From the NCBI GenBank assembly GCA_015065215.1, contig SVQT01000006.1, positions 1-63,213 on the forward strand: a DNA stretch of 63,213 bases, in the 5' to 3' direction. Shown piece after piece: positions 8,468 through 16,543 of this stretch; positions within the stretch are counted from its first letter, which is position 1, and every line of letters begins with the position of its first letter. The notes below the pieces were generated by a model that was given only the letters and a program-made list of their open reading frames with translations, did no database searches and was not told the origin of the DNA. A program made the translations under genes and the position numbers. This DNA is from Oscillospiraceae bacterium (GTDB lineage: Bacteria > Bacillota > Clostridia > Oscillospirales > CAG-272).

Positions 8468-9036
8468 TCAAAAGCTATCGTTTCGATGCCACACAGCTGG
8501 ACCCCTCCCGCCATGAGGCATTGGCGTATCTGCGTGTAAAAAAACCGGATGCCGCCATCGGTTCACTGCTTACCGCGGCTTTTTTAGAGGCAAAGTCAAT
8601 TGCCGATTGCCGTTGCCGTGTTGGGCTTTTTGACATCGCCTTCGCCGATGCCATCTACCCGTCATTAAAAGAAAACCAATTAAAGGGCTGTGACCGTTTC
8701 CTGCTTTTTTGCGCCACGTTGGGGCATGAAATAGACCGGCGCATTGCCCGATACGCCTATAGCGCCCCCGTTAAGGCCGCCGTGCTGGATGCCGCCGCCG
8801 GCGCTTTGACAGAGGCTCTTTGCGACACCCTTGTCAGAACCGTCCTGGAGGAATATTCCCCAGGCAAGGCGGGCAAGCGCTTTTCCCCCGGCTATGGCCC
8901 CCTTCCCTTGGAGGCGCAACAACAAATTTTCACAATCTTGCAGCTTTCGCGTATCGGCGTGGGATTGAACGACTCGTTGCTTCTCTCCCCCGCCAAAACG
9001 GTGACCGCTTTGGTCGGCCTCAGCGGCATTGGATAA
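8464..9036 (+). CDS. Stand-alone activation-domain protein for cobalamin-dependent methionine synthase
   Basis: The 190-residue protein resembles the C-terminal reactivation domain of MetH, the part that binds SAM and assists reductive methylation of oxidised cobalamin. The segment RFSPGYGPLPLEAQ matches the RxSxGY signature of that domain, and the partner MetH just downstream stops after its B12 domain and lacks it. It overlaps metF by 4 bases and precedes metH by 20. Detached activation proteins of this type are known in Firmicutes. The role is inferred from domain similarity and position. Confidence 0.85.
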   Translation: MIKSYRFDATQLDPSRHEALAYLRVKKPDAAIGSLLTAAFLEAKSIADCRCRVGLFDIAFADAIYPSLKENQLKGCDRFLLFCATLGHEIDRRIARYAYSAPVKAAVLDAAAGALTEALCDTLVRTVLEEYSPGKAGKRFSPGYGPLPLEAQQQIFTILQLSRIGVGLNDSLLLSPAKTVTALVGLSGIG

Positions 9037-9056
9037 ACTTGTTGAAAGGAAAAAAC

Positions 9057-11429
9057 ATGGAAATACTGAAAAAAGTGCAAAATGGTATCCTTTTTTTTGA
9101 TGGCGGTACAGGCTCTTGCCTGCAAGCCGCAGGACTTGCCCCGGGCGAACCGCCTGAAAGCTGGAACCGTACGCACCCTCAAAAAATCGAAAAACTGCAC
9201 CGGGATTATATCGCGGCAGGTGCCAATATCATCAAATCAAACACCTTTGGCCTGAACCCCTTGCGCTATCCCACCGATTGTGCCGAGCGGGTCAAAGAGG
9301 CTTTGGAGATCGCCCGCCGTGCCGCCGAAAGCAACGCCTTTGTGGCCCTGGACATCGGCCCCTTGGGACGAATGCTGGCCCCGCTTGGCGATCTGGACTT
9401 TGAAGATGCCGTAGCTGCCTTTGCCGCGGTGATAAAGGCCGGCAAAGCCTTTGCCGATCTTGTTTTGATTGAGACAATGAGCGATACCGCTGAGGTCAAG
9501 GCCGCCGTTCTTGCCGCCAAAGAAAATTGTGACCTGCCGATCTTTGTTACCCTTTCCTTTGATAGCACCGGCAAGCTGATGACCGGCGCCGATCCGATCG
9601 CCGCCCTTGCGCTGTTAGAGGGGCTACGTGTAGACGCCGTGGGATTGAACTGCTCAATGGGCCCCGAAGCGATGCTCCCCTTGCTCAAAACCCTTTACGA
9701 CCACGCCAGCGTGCCCTTGATCGCTAACCCCAACGCCGGGTTGCCCCACGAAGAAAATGGCAAAACGGTATATGATTTAGGCCCTGAGGCCTTCGCCGCC
9801 GCAACCAAAAAATTGGTAGAGGCGGGTGTTCGGATCGTAGGCGGCTGCTGCGGCACCAGCCCTGCGCATATCGCGGCGCTCAAAGCGGCGGTAAGCAGGC
9901 TTTCTCCCTTGCCCATCGGCAACTGCAATGAAACGGTGGTTTCCTCTTTTTCCCGCGCGGTGATCTTTGGGGATCGCCCGGTGATCATTGGCGAGCGGCT
10001 GAATCCCACCGGCAAAAAGAAATTGAAGGAAGCGCTCCGAGCCGGTGATATGAGTACAGTTTTGCAGATCGGCATTGCCGAGGAGGAGCAAGGTGCCGAG
10101 ATCTTAGATGTCAACGTCGGTCTGCCCGAAATAGACGAGCCCGCTTTACTGACCCGTGTCATGGGCGAACTGCAAGCAGTAACCCCACTCCCGCTCCAGT
10201 TAGACACCTCTTCTCCCATAGCGATGGAGAAGGCCCTGCGCCGCTACAACGGCAAGGCCATGGTCAACTCGGTCAGCGGCACCGAGGAAAGCATGAGCGC
10301 TGTTCTGCCGTTGGTGGCCAAATACGGTGGCGTACTGGTGGCGCTCACATTGGACGAAAGCGGTATTCCAGATACCGCCGCGGGGCGCTTGGCAATCGCC
10401 AAAAAAATCTTAAGGCGTGCCGCTACCTACGGTATTCAAAAAAAGGACATTATCTTTGATCCCCTTGCCCTAACGGTCAGCTCAGACCCCACCGCCCCCG
10501 GTACCACGCTCGATGCCATTTCGCTGATCAAAAAAGAGCTTGGCGCCAAAACCAGTCTGGGCGTTTCTAACGTCTCCTTCGGTCTGCCCGACAGAGAAAC
10601 GGTGACCGCCACATTCTTTGCCAAGGCCCTTGACCGTGGACTGGATGCCGCCATTCTGAACCCCGGCTCGGCCGCCATGATGCGCGCCTATTTCGCCCAT
10701 TTGGCCCTTGCCGGTCTGGATCCGGCCTGCGGCGACTATATTGCCGCGATCGAGCGCCTTGGTGCCGCGGCTACCGCCGCCCCCCCTGCCGCGGAGCAGC
10801 AAAAAACGGCAAGCGGCGCGGAAAATCTGAGATTTGCCATCGTCAAAGGTCTGCGAGAGGAAAGCGTTGCCATGACCAAGGCGCTTCTTGCCAAAAAGCC
10901 CTTACTTTCCCTTGTGGAGGAGGATATTCTCCCCGCCCTCAATGAATGCGGCAATCGCTTTGAGAAGGGCTCACTTTATCTCCCTCAGCTCTTGATGAGC
11001 GCGGAAGCCGCCAAGGCGGCGTTTGATACCGCGAAGGCATCCGTACCCGAGGCACCTGCCACCAAAGGAAAGGTGATTATCGCTACCGTTAAGGGGGATA
11101 TTCACGACATCGGTAAAAACATTGTCCGTGTCATTCTGGAAAGCTACGGCTTTTCGGTGATTGACCTTGGCCGTGATGTGTCACCCGAAGCGGTGTTAAA
11201 GGCCGCCCGTGAAAATGGCGTTTGTTGCGTGGGGCTCTCTGCCCTGATGACCACCACGGTCCCCGCCATGCGGGAGACGGTCGCCTTGCTCCACCGGGAA
11301 TTGCCGGGTGTAAAGATATGCGTTGGCGGCGCGGTACTAACCAAGGAATATGCCAAAGCGATTGGGGCCGATGCCTATTGCGCCGATGCTATGGCGGGTG
11401 TTCGCTTTGCCGAGCGATTCGCAAAATAA
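9057..11429 (+). CDS. metH: Cobalamin-dependent methionine synthase lacking the activation domain
   Basis: The 790-residue protein has three of the four classical MetH parts. An N-terminal homocysteine domain carries zinc ligands Cys199 (GLNCSM) and Cys264-Cys265 (GGCCGTSP). A pterin-binding barrel starts near residue 305 (VIIGERLNPTGKKK). The cobalamin cap and Rossmann domain has the His-on motif GDIHDIGKN near residue 681. It transfers the methyl of 5-methyl-THF to homocysteine. E. coli MetH is over 1200 residues; the missing C-terminal domain is supplied by the preceding gene. The ATG at 9057 follows AAAGGAAAAAA. Confidence 0.95.
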   Translation: MEILKKVQNGILFFDGGTGSCLQAAGLAPGEPPESWNRTHPQKIEKLHRDYIAAGANIIKSNTFGLNPLRYPTDCAERVKEALEIARRAAESNAFVALDIGPLGRMLAPLGDLDFEDAVAAFAAVIKAGKAFADLVLIETMSDTAEVKAAVLAAKENCDLPIFVTLSFDSTGKLMTGADPIAALALLEGLRVDAVGLNCSMGPEAMLPLLKTLYDHASVPLIANPNAGLPHEENGKTVYDLGPEAFAAATKKLVEAGVRIVGGCCGTSPAHIAALKAAVSRLSPLPIGNCNETVVSSFSRAVIFGDRPVIIGERLNPTGKKKLKEALRAGDMSTVLQIGIAEEEQGAEILDVNVGLPEIDEPALLTRVMGELQAVTPLPLQLDTSSPIAMEKALRRYNGKAMVNSVSGTEESMSAVLPLVAKYGGVLVALTLDESGIPDTAAGRLAIAKKILRRAATYGIQKKDIIFDPLALTVSSDPTAPGTTLDAISLIKKELGAKTSLGVSNVSFGLPDRETVTATFFAKALDRGLDAAILNPGSAAMMRAYFAHLALAGLDPACGDYIAAIERLGAAATAAPPAAEQQKTASGAENLRFAIVKGLREESVAMTKALLAKKPLLSLVEEDILPALNECGNRFEKGSLYLPQLLMSAEAAKAAFDTAKASVPEAPATKGKVIIATVKGDIHDIGKNIVRVILESYGFSVIDLGRDVSPEAVLKAARENGVCCVGLSALMTTTVPAMRETVALLHRELPGVKICVGGAVLTKEYAKAIGADAYCADAMAGVRFAERFAK

Positions 11430-11440
11430 TCGGGAACGCT

Positions 11441-11496
11441 AACAAAAACAGACCCCGTTTCTGCCCAAAAGGGCAGAAACGGGGTCTGTTTTTGTT
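11441..11496. terminator. Bidirectional terminator between metH and livF
   Basis: A perfect 26-base inverted repeat (11441-11466 with 11471-11496) encloses an AAAA loop, with A/T tracts at both outer ends. It serves the convergent metH and livF transcripts. Confidence 0.95.
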
Positions 11497-11501
11497 ATAT
11501 T

Positions 11502-12218
11502 TTATGCGCCCAGATATGCCTTGCGCACACGATCGTCGTTAGCAAGATCCTCAGCCTTGCCGTTCATGGTGATCACGCCGTTTTCCAATACATAGGCACG
11601 GTCAGAAACGGCCAACGCCTTTTTGGCGTTCTGCTCGACAAGCAGTACGGTTTTACCCGCCTCGCGGAAAGATTTGACAATCTCAAAAACCTCACCGACA
11701 AGCAAAGGAGAAAGCCCCATCGACGGCTCATCCAACACGATCAGCTCCGGTGCGGAAAGCAATGCTCTGCCCATGGCCAGCATCTGCTGCTCACCACCTG
11801 ACAGGGTGCCTGCCAGCTGGGTACGGCGCTCGGCAAGACGCGGGAACTGCTGGAACACCATTTCCATATCCCGCTTGATACCTTCCTTATCCTTTCTGGA
11901 GTAGGCGCCGAGCAATAGGTTTTCATAAACCGAAAGCCCTTGAAAAATGCGGCGCCCCTCCGGCACATGAACCATGCCCATACCCACGATCTTGTGAGCG
12001 GGCACACGGGTCACGTTGTTGCCCTTATAGAACACGTTGCCTTCCTTGGGCCGGATCAGACCGGTAATGGTGTGGAGAGTGGTGGTTTTTCCCGCACCGT
12101 TCGCGCCAATCAGCGAAACGATCTCGCCCGGATAGACTTCAAAATCAATTCCTTTAAGCGCCTGGATCATACCATAATATACATTTAACTTTTCAACCTT
12201 TAAAAGCGGTTCTGACAT
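11502..12218 (-). CDS. livF: Branched-chain amino acid ABC transporter ATPase LivF
   Basis: The 238-residue ATPase has Walker A GANGAGKTT, the signature LSGGEQQMLAMGRAL, Walker B LIVLDEPSMGLSP and the switch His region of the LivF subfamily. The short Q-loop region with TRVPAHKIVGMGMVHVPEGRRIF is typical of LivF rather than LivG. It powers import of leucine, isoleucine, valine or related amino acids. It is the last gene of the five-gene liv operon, 12 bases after livG. Confidence 0.95.
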   Translation of the reverse strand: MSEPLLKVEKLNVYYGMIQALKGIDFEVYPGEIVSLIGANGAGKTTTLHTITGLIRPKEGNVFYKGNNVTRVPAHKIVGMGMVHVPEGRRIFQGLSVYENLLLGAYSRKDKEGIKRDMEMVFQQFPRLAERRTQLAGTLSGGEQQMLAMGRALLSAPELIVLDEPSMGLSPLLVGEVFEIVKSFREAGKTVLLVEQNAKKALAVSDRAYVLENGVITMNGKAEDLANDDRVRKAYLGA

Positions 12219-12230
12219 GATACGACCCCC

Positions 12231-13028
12231 TTATTCACCAAGATAAGCGGTTACCACCGCAGGATCGGCAAGCACCTTGGCGGTCTCGCCCTTCGCCAAC
12301 TCGGTACCAAAATTCAGCACCGTCAGGTTTTCACAAATACCGCCCACCAGTCGCATATCATGCTCGATAAGCAGAATGGTGATGCCAAATTCCCGGCGGA
12401 CAAAGGTAATATCATCCATGAGCTCCTGCGTCTCGCTGGGGTTCATGCCGGCTGCGGGCTCATCCAGCAACAGCAGCTTAGGATTGGTCGCCATCGCGCG
12501 GGCAATCTCCAACTTTCTCTGCTTACCGTAGGGCAAATTTGCTGCTAAATAGTCCTTATACTCATCAAGCTGAAAAACCTTTAACAGCTCCAACGCGCGA
12601 TCTCTCATCTCCTTTTCCGACCTTCTGTGTCGGGGAAGGCGAAAGATGGACTTTACCACGTTGCAGGACACCTGATTGGCAAGACCGACCATAACATTTT
12701 CCAGTACGGTCAAACTATTAAACAAACGGATATTCTGAAAGGTTCTGGCAATGCCCAAGCGATTGATCTCGGCGGGCGCCTTGCCGGCGATCTCTTTTCC
12801 GCAAAGGTAGATCTTACCGGAGGTAGGCTTATAGACGCCTGTCAACAGATTAAAGACTGTCGTTTTTCCGGCACCGTTGGGACCGATCAAGCCGTAAAGC
12901 TCGCCCTTTTTGATCTCCAGATTCACATCGTCAACGGCACGCAACCCACCAAACTGGATGCACAGATGCTCGGTTTTCAGCACTACGTCGCTATGGGCGG
13001 CAGGAGCGATGATCTTTTCCTCATTCAT
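12231..13028 (-). CDS. livG: Branched-chain amino acid ABC transporter ATPase LivG
   Basis: The 265-residue ATPase shows Walker A GPNGAGKTT, an extended insert after LFNSLTVLENVMVG typical of LivG, and Walker B LLLLDEPAAGMNP. The canonical LSGGQ is replaced by the LivG-like ANLPYGKQRKLEIARA. The start at MNEEKIIAP (13028) overlaps the livM stop by 8 bases and removes an unsupported 27-residue extension that would be antisense-like livM sequence. It pairs with LivF as the second nucleotide-binding subunit. Confidence 0.94.
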   Translation of the reverse strand: MNEEKIIAPAAHSDVVLKTEHLCIQFGGLRAVDDVNLEIKKGELYGLIGPNGAGKTTVFNLLTGVYKPTSGKIYLCGKEIAGKAPAEINRLGIARTFQNIRLFNSLTVLENVMVGLANQVSCNVVKSIFRLPRHRRSEKEMRDRALELLKVFQLDEYKDYLAANLPYGKQRKLEIARAMATNPKLLLLDEPAAGMNPSETQELMDDITFVRREFGITILLIEHDMRLVGGICENLTVLNFGTELAKGETAKVLADPAVVTAYLGE

Positions 13029-14130
13029 CCTTCGCTTCCTCCTTTTCGACAGTTTCCACGCCGGCCGCGACAACTGTAGCTTCGGCATCAGCGACCTTGC
13101 CCTTTCCAAGCTTTTTCTTCAGCCATGCCAACAGCGTTTTGCTGTTGTATTTCTCACGAAAGCCCTTGAGACCGGGCGCGTTGCGATAGATCACGATCGC
13201 AATCAGGATCAAGGCATAGATCACATTTTGCAGTACTGCCAGATTGCCGGTCAGTACGGTCTGTAGCTTGACATTGATAAAGGTGATCAGCGCGGCGGCG
13301 ATCATCGAGCCGTTGATCGAGCCCATACCGCCCAGCACTACCATCACTAAGATCTCAATGGAGTAGTTGTAATCAAAGGTCGCGCTCTGTACGCGAGACT
13401 GCGTGTAGCTGTAAAGCACGCCGGCAACACCCGCAAAGAAAGAGGAGATGGTAAAGACAAACAGCTTGTACCTGGTGATGTCAATGCCGGTAGCCTTTGC
13501 TGCAATCTCGTTATCCTTGATTGAAATGATGGCACGCCCGTGCTTGGAATGCATCAGGTTCTGCGTAACGGCAAGGCAGACAAGCACCATCAGCAAAGCG
13601 ATCACAAAGAAATACTTTCTGTCAAAGCGAGGCGTTTCCACGCCAAGCGTGCCGCCAAACATCGTATCCGGCAGATTCATCACGACAGCGCGGACGATCT
13701 CGCCGAAGGCGAGAGTCACGATGGCAAGGTAGTCACCGCGCAAACGAAGTGCAGGCAGACCGATGATAAAACCGAACAGTGCGGCCGTCAGACCGCCAAC
13801 CAGCAAAGAGACCAGCAGCACGAGAATGTTATTCTGAGAAACGCCCATGGCGCTCACCATCATCTGCGCGATCTTGCCGCCAATAAAGGCACCAGCACAC
13901 ATAAAGCCGGCGTGACCCAACGACAGCTCACCGAGGAAGCCAACCACCATCCCAAGTGAAACCGCCAGCAAAACGGCAATGGCGATCTGCTCCATGAGGA
14001 ACTGATTGCCCATCTTCAGCGAACCAGTCGCAGAGAGCAATCCAAAGACCAACGTCAGAAGCGCAATGATAAAATAGTTGGCATACTTGCGAATGAAGGG
14101 CTTTTTGAAAAATGCGATAATAGCACTCAT
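13021..14130 (-). CDS. livM: Branched-chain amino acid ABC transporter permease LivM
   Basis: The 369-residue membrane protein has about nine to ten hydrophobic segments and the LivM signatures GFLGELSLGHAGFMCAGAF and LPALRLRGDYLAIVTLAFGEI, which form the ATPase-coupling region. A polar C-terminal tail rich in Lys, Glu and Ala (about the last 35 residues) extends past the family core. It overlaps livH by 4 bases and livG by 8, so the permease and ATPase genes are translationally coupled. Confidence 0.95.
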   Translation of the reverse strand: MSAIIAFFKKPFIRKYANYFIIALLTLVFGLLSATGSLKMGNQFLMEQIAIAVLLAVSLGMVVGFLGELSLGHAGFMCAGAFIGGKIAQMMVSAMGVSQNNILVLLVSLLVGGLTAALFGFIIGLPALRLRGDYLAIVTLAFGEIVRAVVMNLPDTMFGGTLGVETPRFDRKYFFVIALLMVLVCLAVTQNLMHSKHGRAIISIKDNEIAAKATGIDITRYKLFVFTISSFFAGVAGVLYSYTQSRVQSATFDYNYSIEILVMVVLGGMGSINGSMIAAALITFINVKLQTVLTGNLAVLQNVIYALILIAIVIYRNAPGLKGFREKYNSKTLLAWLKKKLGKGKVADAEATVVAAGVETVEKEEAKDE

Positions 14131-15002
14131 ACCTTTTCCCTCCTTGTCTTGCCCAACAGGCCCGCGGGCTTGACCAGCAAGATCACGATCAGAATAGCAA
14201 ACTCAATGGCATCGGTAAAGGGAGCCAACACGGGAATGCTCAGCGACAAACTCTCGATCACGCCAAGCAAAACGCCGCCGAGCATTGCGCCGGGAATCGA
14301 GCCGATGCCGCCGATGACCGCGGCGGTAAATGCCTTGATACCGGGCATAGCGCCAAGTGTATTGGTCAGGCTGGGCGCCTTCATCAGCATCAGATAGGCG
14401 GCCACAGCGGCCAACGCGGAGCCGATAGCAAATGTAATGGCAATGATGGCGTTGGTATTGATACCCATCAGCTGGGCGGCGCCTCTATCCTCGGACACCG
14501 CAACCATCGCGCGGCCGACCTTGGAATACTTGACGAATACCGTCAATGCCACCATCAGCACCACGGTGACGGCGAGCGTCACGATCGTGCCGTAGCTGAT
14601 TGCCAGCGAGCCAATGTGGATAGCGCCGCTGATCTGCAATCTGGTGGGCATCTTGGGGGCGGCGCCGAATATGATCTGCGCCAGGCTTTGCAAAAGCGAG
14701 CTGACACCGATGGCGGTGATCAGGACCGCCAAGGGCGAGGCGCCGCGCAACGGTCTGTAGGCAAAGCGCTCAATGCACACGCCCAAAATCATGCAGAATA
14801 CAATGGCAAAGATAAGAGCAACGACCGGTTGATTGATCAGCAAAAGCGTGCTGAACATGGCATAGCCGCCCACCATGATAATATCACCGTGGGCAAAGTT
14901 CAGCATCTTGGCAATGCCATATACCATTGTATAGCCAATGGCGATGATGGCATAGGTGCCGCCGGAGCTGAGGCCATTGAGAAGAGATGTTAAAAATTCC
15001 AT
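14127..15002 (-). CDS. livH: Branched-chain amino acid ABC transporter permease LivH
   Basis: The 291-residue permease begins with LLNGLSSGGTYAIIAIGYTM and contains MLNFAHGDIIMVGGY, the standard LivH signature, then about eight membrane segments ending in LVKPAGLLGKTRREKV. It forms the transmembrane channel with LivM. AGGAAG lies 10 bases before the ATG. It is separated from the binding-protein gene by 86 bases containing a stem-loop (15028-15057) that probably lowers its expression relative to livK. Confidence 0.95.
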   Translation of the reverse strand: MEFLTSLLNGLSSGGTYAIIAIGYTMVYGIAKMLNFAHGDIIMVGGYAMFSTLLLINQPVVALIFAIVFCMILGVCIERFAYRPLRGASPLAVLITAIGVSSLLQSLAQIIFGAAPKMPTRLQISGAIHIGSLAISYGTIVTLAVTVVLMVALTVFVKYSKVGRAMVAVSEDRGAAQLMGINTNAIIAITFAIGSALAAVAAYLMLMKAPSLTNTLGAMPGIKAFTAAVIGGIGSIPGAMLGGVLLGVIESLSLSIPVLAPFTDAIEFAILIVILLVKPAGLLGKTRREKV

Positions 15003-15027
15003 ATGTTCATCTTCCTGTTATGACAAG

Positions 15028-15057
15028 TTTGCTGGCGCGGTTTTCCGCGCCAGCAAA
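15028..15057 (-). other. Intercistronic stem-loop between livK and livH
   Basis: A perfect 13-base stem (15028-15040 with 15045-15057) and TTTT loop lie between the binding-protein and permease genes. There is no long T-run on the transcribed strand. It is therefore better read as a partial attenuator or 3' stabiliser that gives more binding protein than permease than as a full terminator. Confidence 0.6.
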
Positions 15058-15088
15058 CAAGAAGTTTATTCGGTTATGGCAACAGCGA

Positions 15089-16237
15089 TCAGCTGTTCGC
15101 CTCCTTGAGTACGTGGACCTGCGCTTCTTTGTTTACAAAGCCATCGGCAGTCCACTTTACCTTGCCCTCGGTACCACCGGTTACAGCACCAGTGTACTCA
15201 TAGCCGCCATTGAACTGATTCTTGAGAATATCGCACATCTCGGATGCGGAGGTGGAGGCGTCAACGGTCTTGCCGGCCTCAACAGCCTTCTTCAGAGCGC
15301 CGAAGATGGCGTAAACGCAGTCGTAAGCGGAAGCGCCGAACTGGTTGAGGGTATCGGTGCCGTACTTTGCGGTGTAGTTGGCAACAAAGGTCTTAGCGTA
15401 ATCATTTGCGTCAGCCTTGAAGTGAGTCAGCATGGTGATCGCCTGAGGAATGGTGGAAAGATCCAGAACGGTGTCCAGACCGTCAAGGCCGTCGCAGCCG
15501 TAGTAGGTCTTGATGCCGGCCTCGTCCTTAGCCATGGTCATGAACAAAGATGCCTCCTGGTAGTAGATGGGCATAAAGATAAACTCACAATCCTTGAGGA
15601 GCGAGACCTGCTGAGTAAAGTCGGTCTTGGTTTGATTGGTAAAGGAAGCCTCTACAACAGTGATGGAGCCACTGAGGTTGTTCCGGAACTCCTGATAGAT
15701 ACCCTTGGAATAGTCAATATCGGACTGGTAGAACACACCGATCTTGGAAAGGCCCAGGCCGTTCACGTAGTTGGCAGCGGCAACGCCCTGCTTCTTGTCG
15801 GCGAAGCACATCTGATAGCCGTTGGCCTCAGAGCGGACTGCATCGGCAGAAGCGGAGGGGGTCATAAAGAAGATGTCGTCAGTAGCGGAAAGGGTCTTGA
15901 ACTCCAGAGCGGGCTGTGTGGTCACGCAGCCGAGAGAGATCTGCATACCCCAGTCAACCAGAGCAGCGTAGTTGTTCTGAACCTTGGTCTTGTCATTGAC
16001 GTCGTCCATAACCTTCAGCTCGAACTTAATGCCGTTGAGACCACCTTTCTCGTTGATCTCGTCAATTGCCATTTGCGCGGCGTTGGCAACGCCCTTACCG
16101 TAAACGGCGGCACTATCGGTAAGAGGACCGGACAGACCAATTTTGATGGTGCCGTCGTTACCCTTGCAGGAAGAGAACGCGACGCAGCAACCGGCAATCA
16201 TCAAAGCTGCCAGAACGATTGCAAGAATCTTTTTCAT
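15089..16237 (-). CDS. livK: Branched-chain amino acid ABC transporter substrate-binding lipoprotein
   Basis: The 382-residue protein has a short Lys-Lys signal peptide and a lipobox (ALMIAGC, Cys17 as probable lipidation site), then a type I periplasmic-binding fold: GTIKIGLSGPLTDSAAVYGKG, NEKGGLNGIKFELKVMDD and IGVFYQSDIDYSKG. It captures the amino acid at the outer face of the membrane. The ATG at 16237 follows AAGGAG; an upstream extension would cross the promoter. It is the first gene of the liv operon. Whether the ligand is leucine-type or another amino acid cannot be read from sequence. Confidence 0.93.
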   Translation of the reverse strand: MKKILAIVLAALMIAGCCVAFSSCKGNDGTIKIGLSGPLTDSAAVYGKGVANAAQMAIDEINEKGGLNGIKFELKVMDDVNDKTKVQNNYAALVDWGMQISLGCVTTQPALEFKTLSATDDIFFMTPSASADAVRSEANGYQMCFADKKQGVAAANYVNGLGLSKIGVFYQSDIDYSKGIYQEFRNNLSGSITVVEASFTNQTKTDFTQQVSLLKDCEFIFMPIYYQEASLFMTMAKDEAGIKTYYGCDGLDGLDTVLDLSTIPQAITMLTHFKADANDYAKTFVANYTAKYGTDTLNQFGASAYDCVYAIFGALKKAVEAGKTVDASTSASEMCDILKNQFNGGYEYTGAVTGGTEGKVKWTADGFVNKEAQVHVLKEANS

Positions 16238-16337
16238 GATGTTTTTTCTCCTTGTAGAAAAATAAAATTGTACCAATCGGTATTCGAGGCAGAGGTCCTT
16301 CCCTTTGTAACAAACATCGCTTGGTATCATGGAATTG

Positions 16338-16366
16338 ATTATAGCGCATCTTGTCATTTTTTTCAA
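16338..16366 (-). promoter_or_regulatory. SigA-type promoter of the liv operon
   Basis: On the minus strand TTGAAA (16366-16361) and TATAAT (16343-16338) are 17 bases apart, about 100 bases before livK. Confidence 0.75.
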
Positions 16367-16543
16367 TAGTCATCTTGCACAAAATATCATTATATTATTA
16401 TATAATATGCCTTTTTTGACAAAAATCGGGCATTTGGGATAGCTTAGCGGATCAATCCTCTTTTCAAAAAAGGAAAAATATACTGTAATGAGCGGCGAGC
16501 GCAAGGAAAAAAATAAGCATAGCTTTATTTTGTGGAGGGTACT

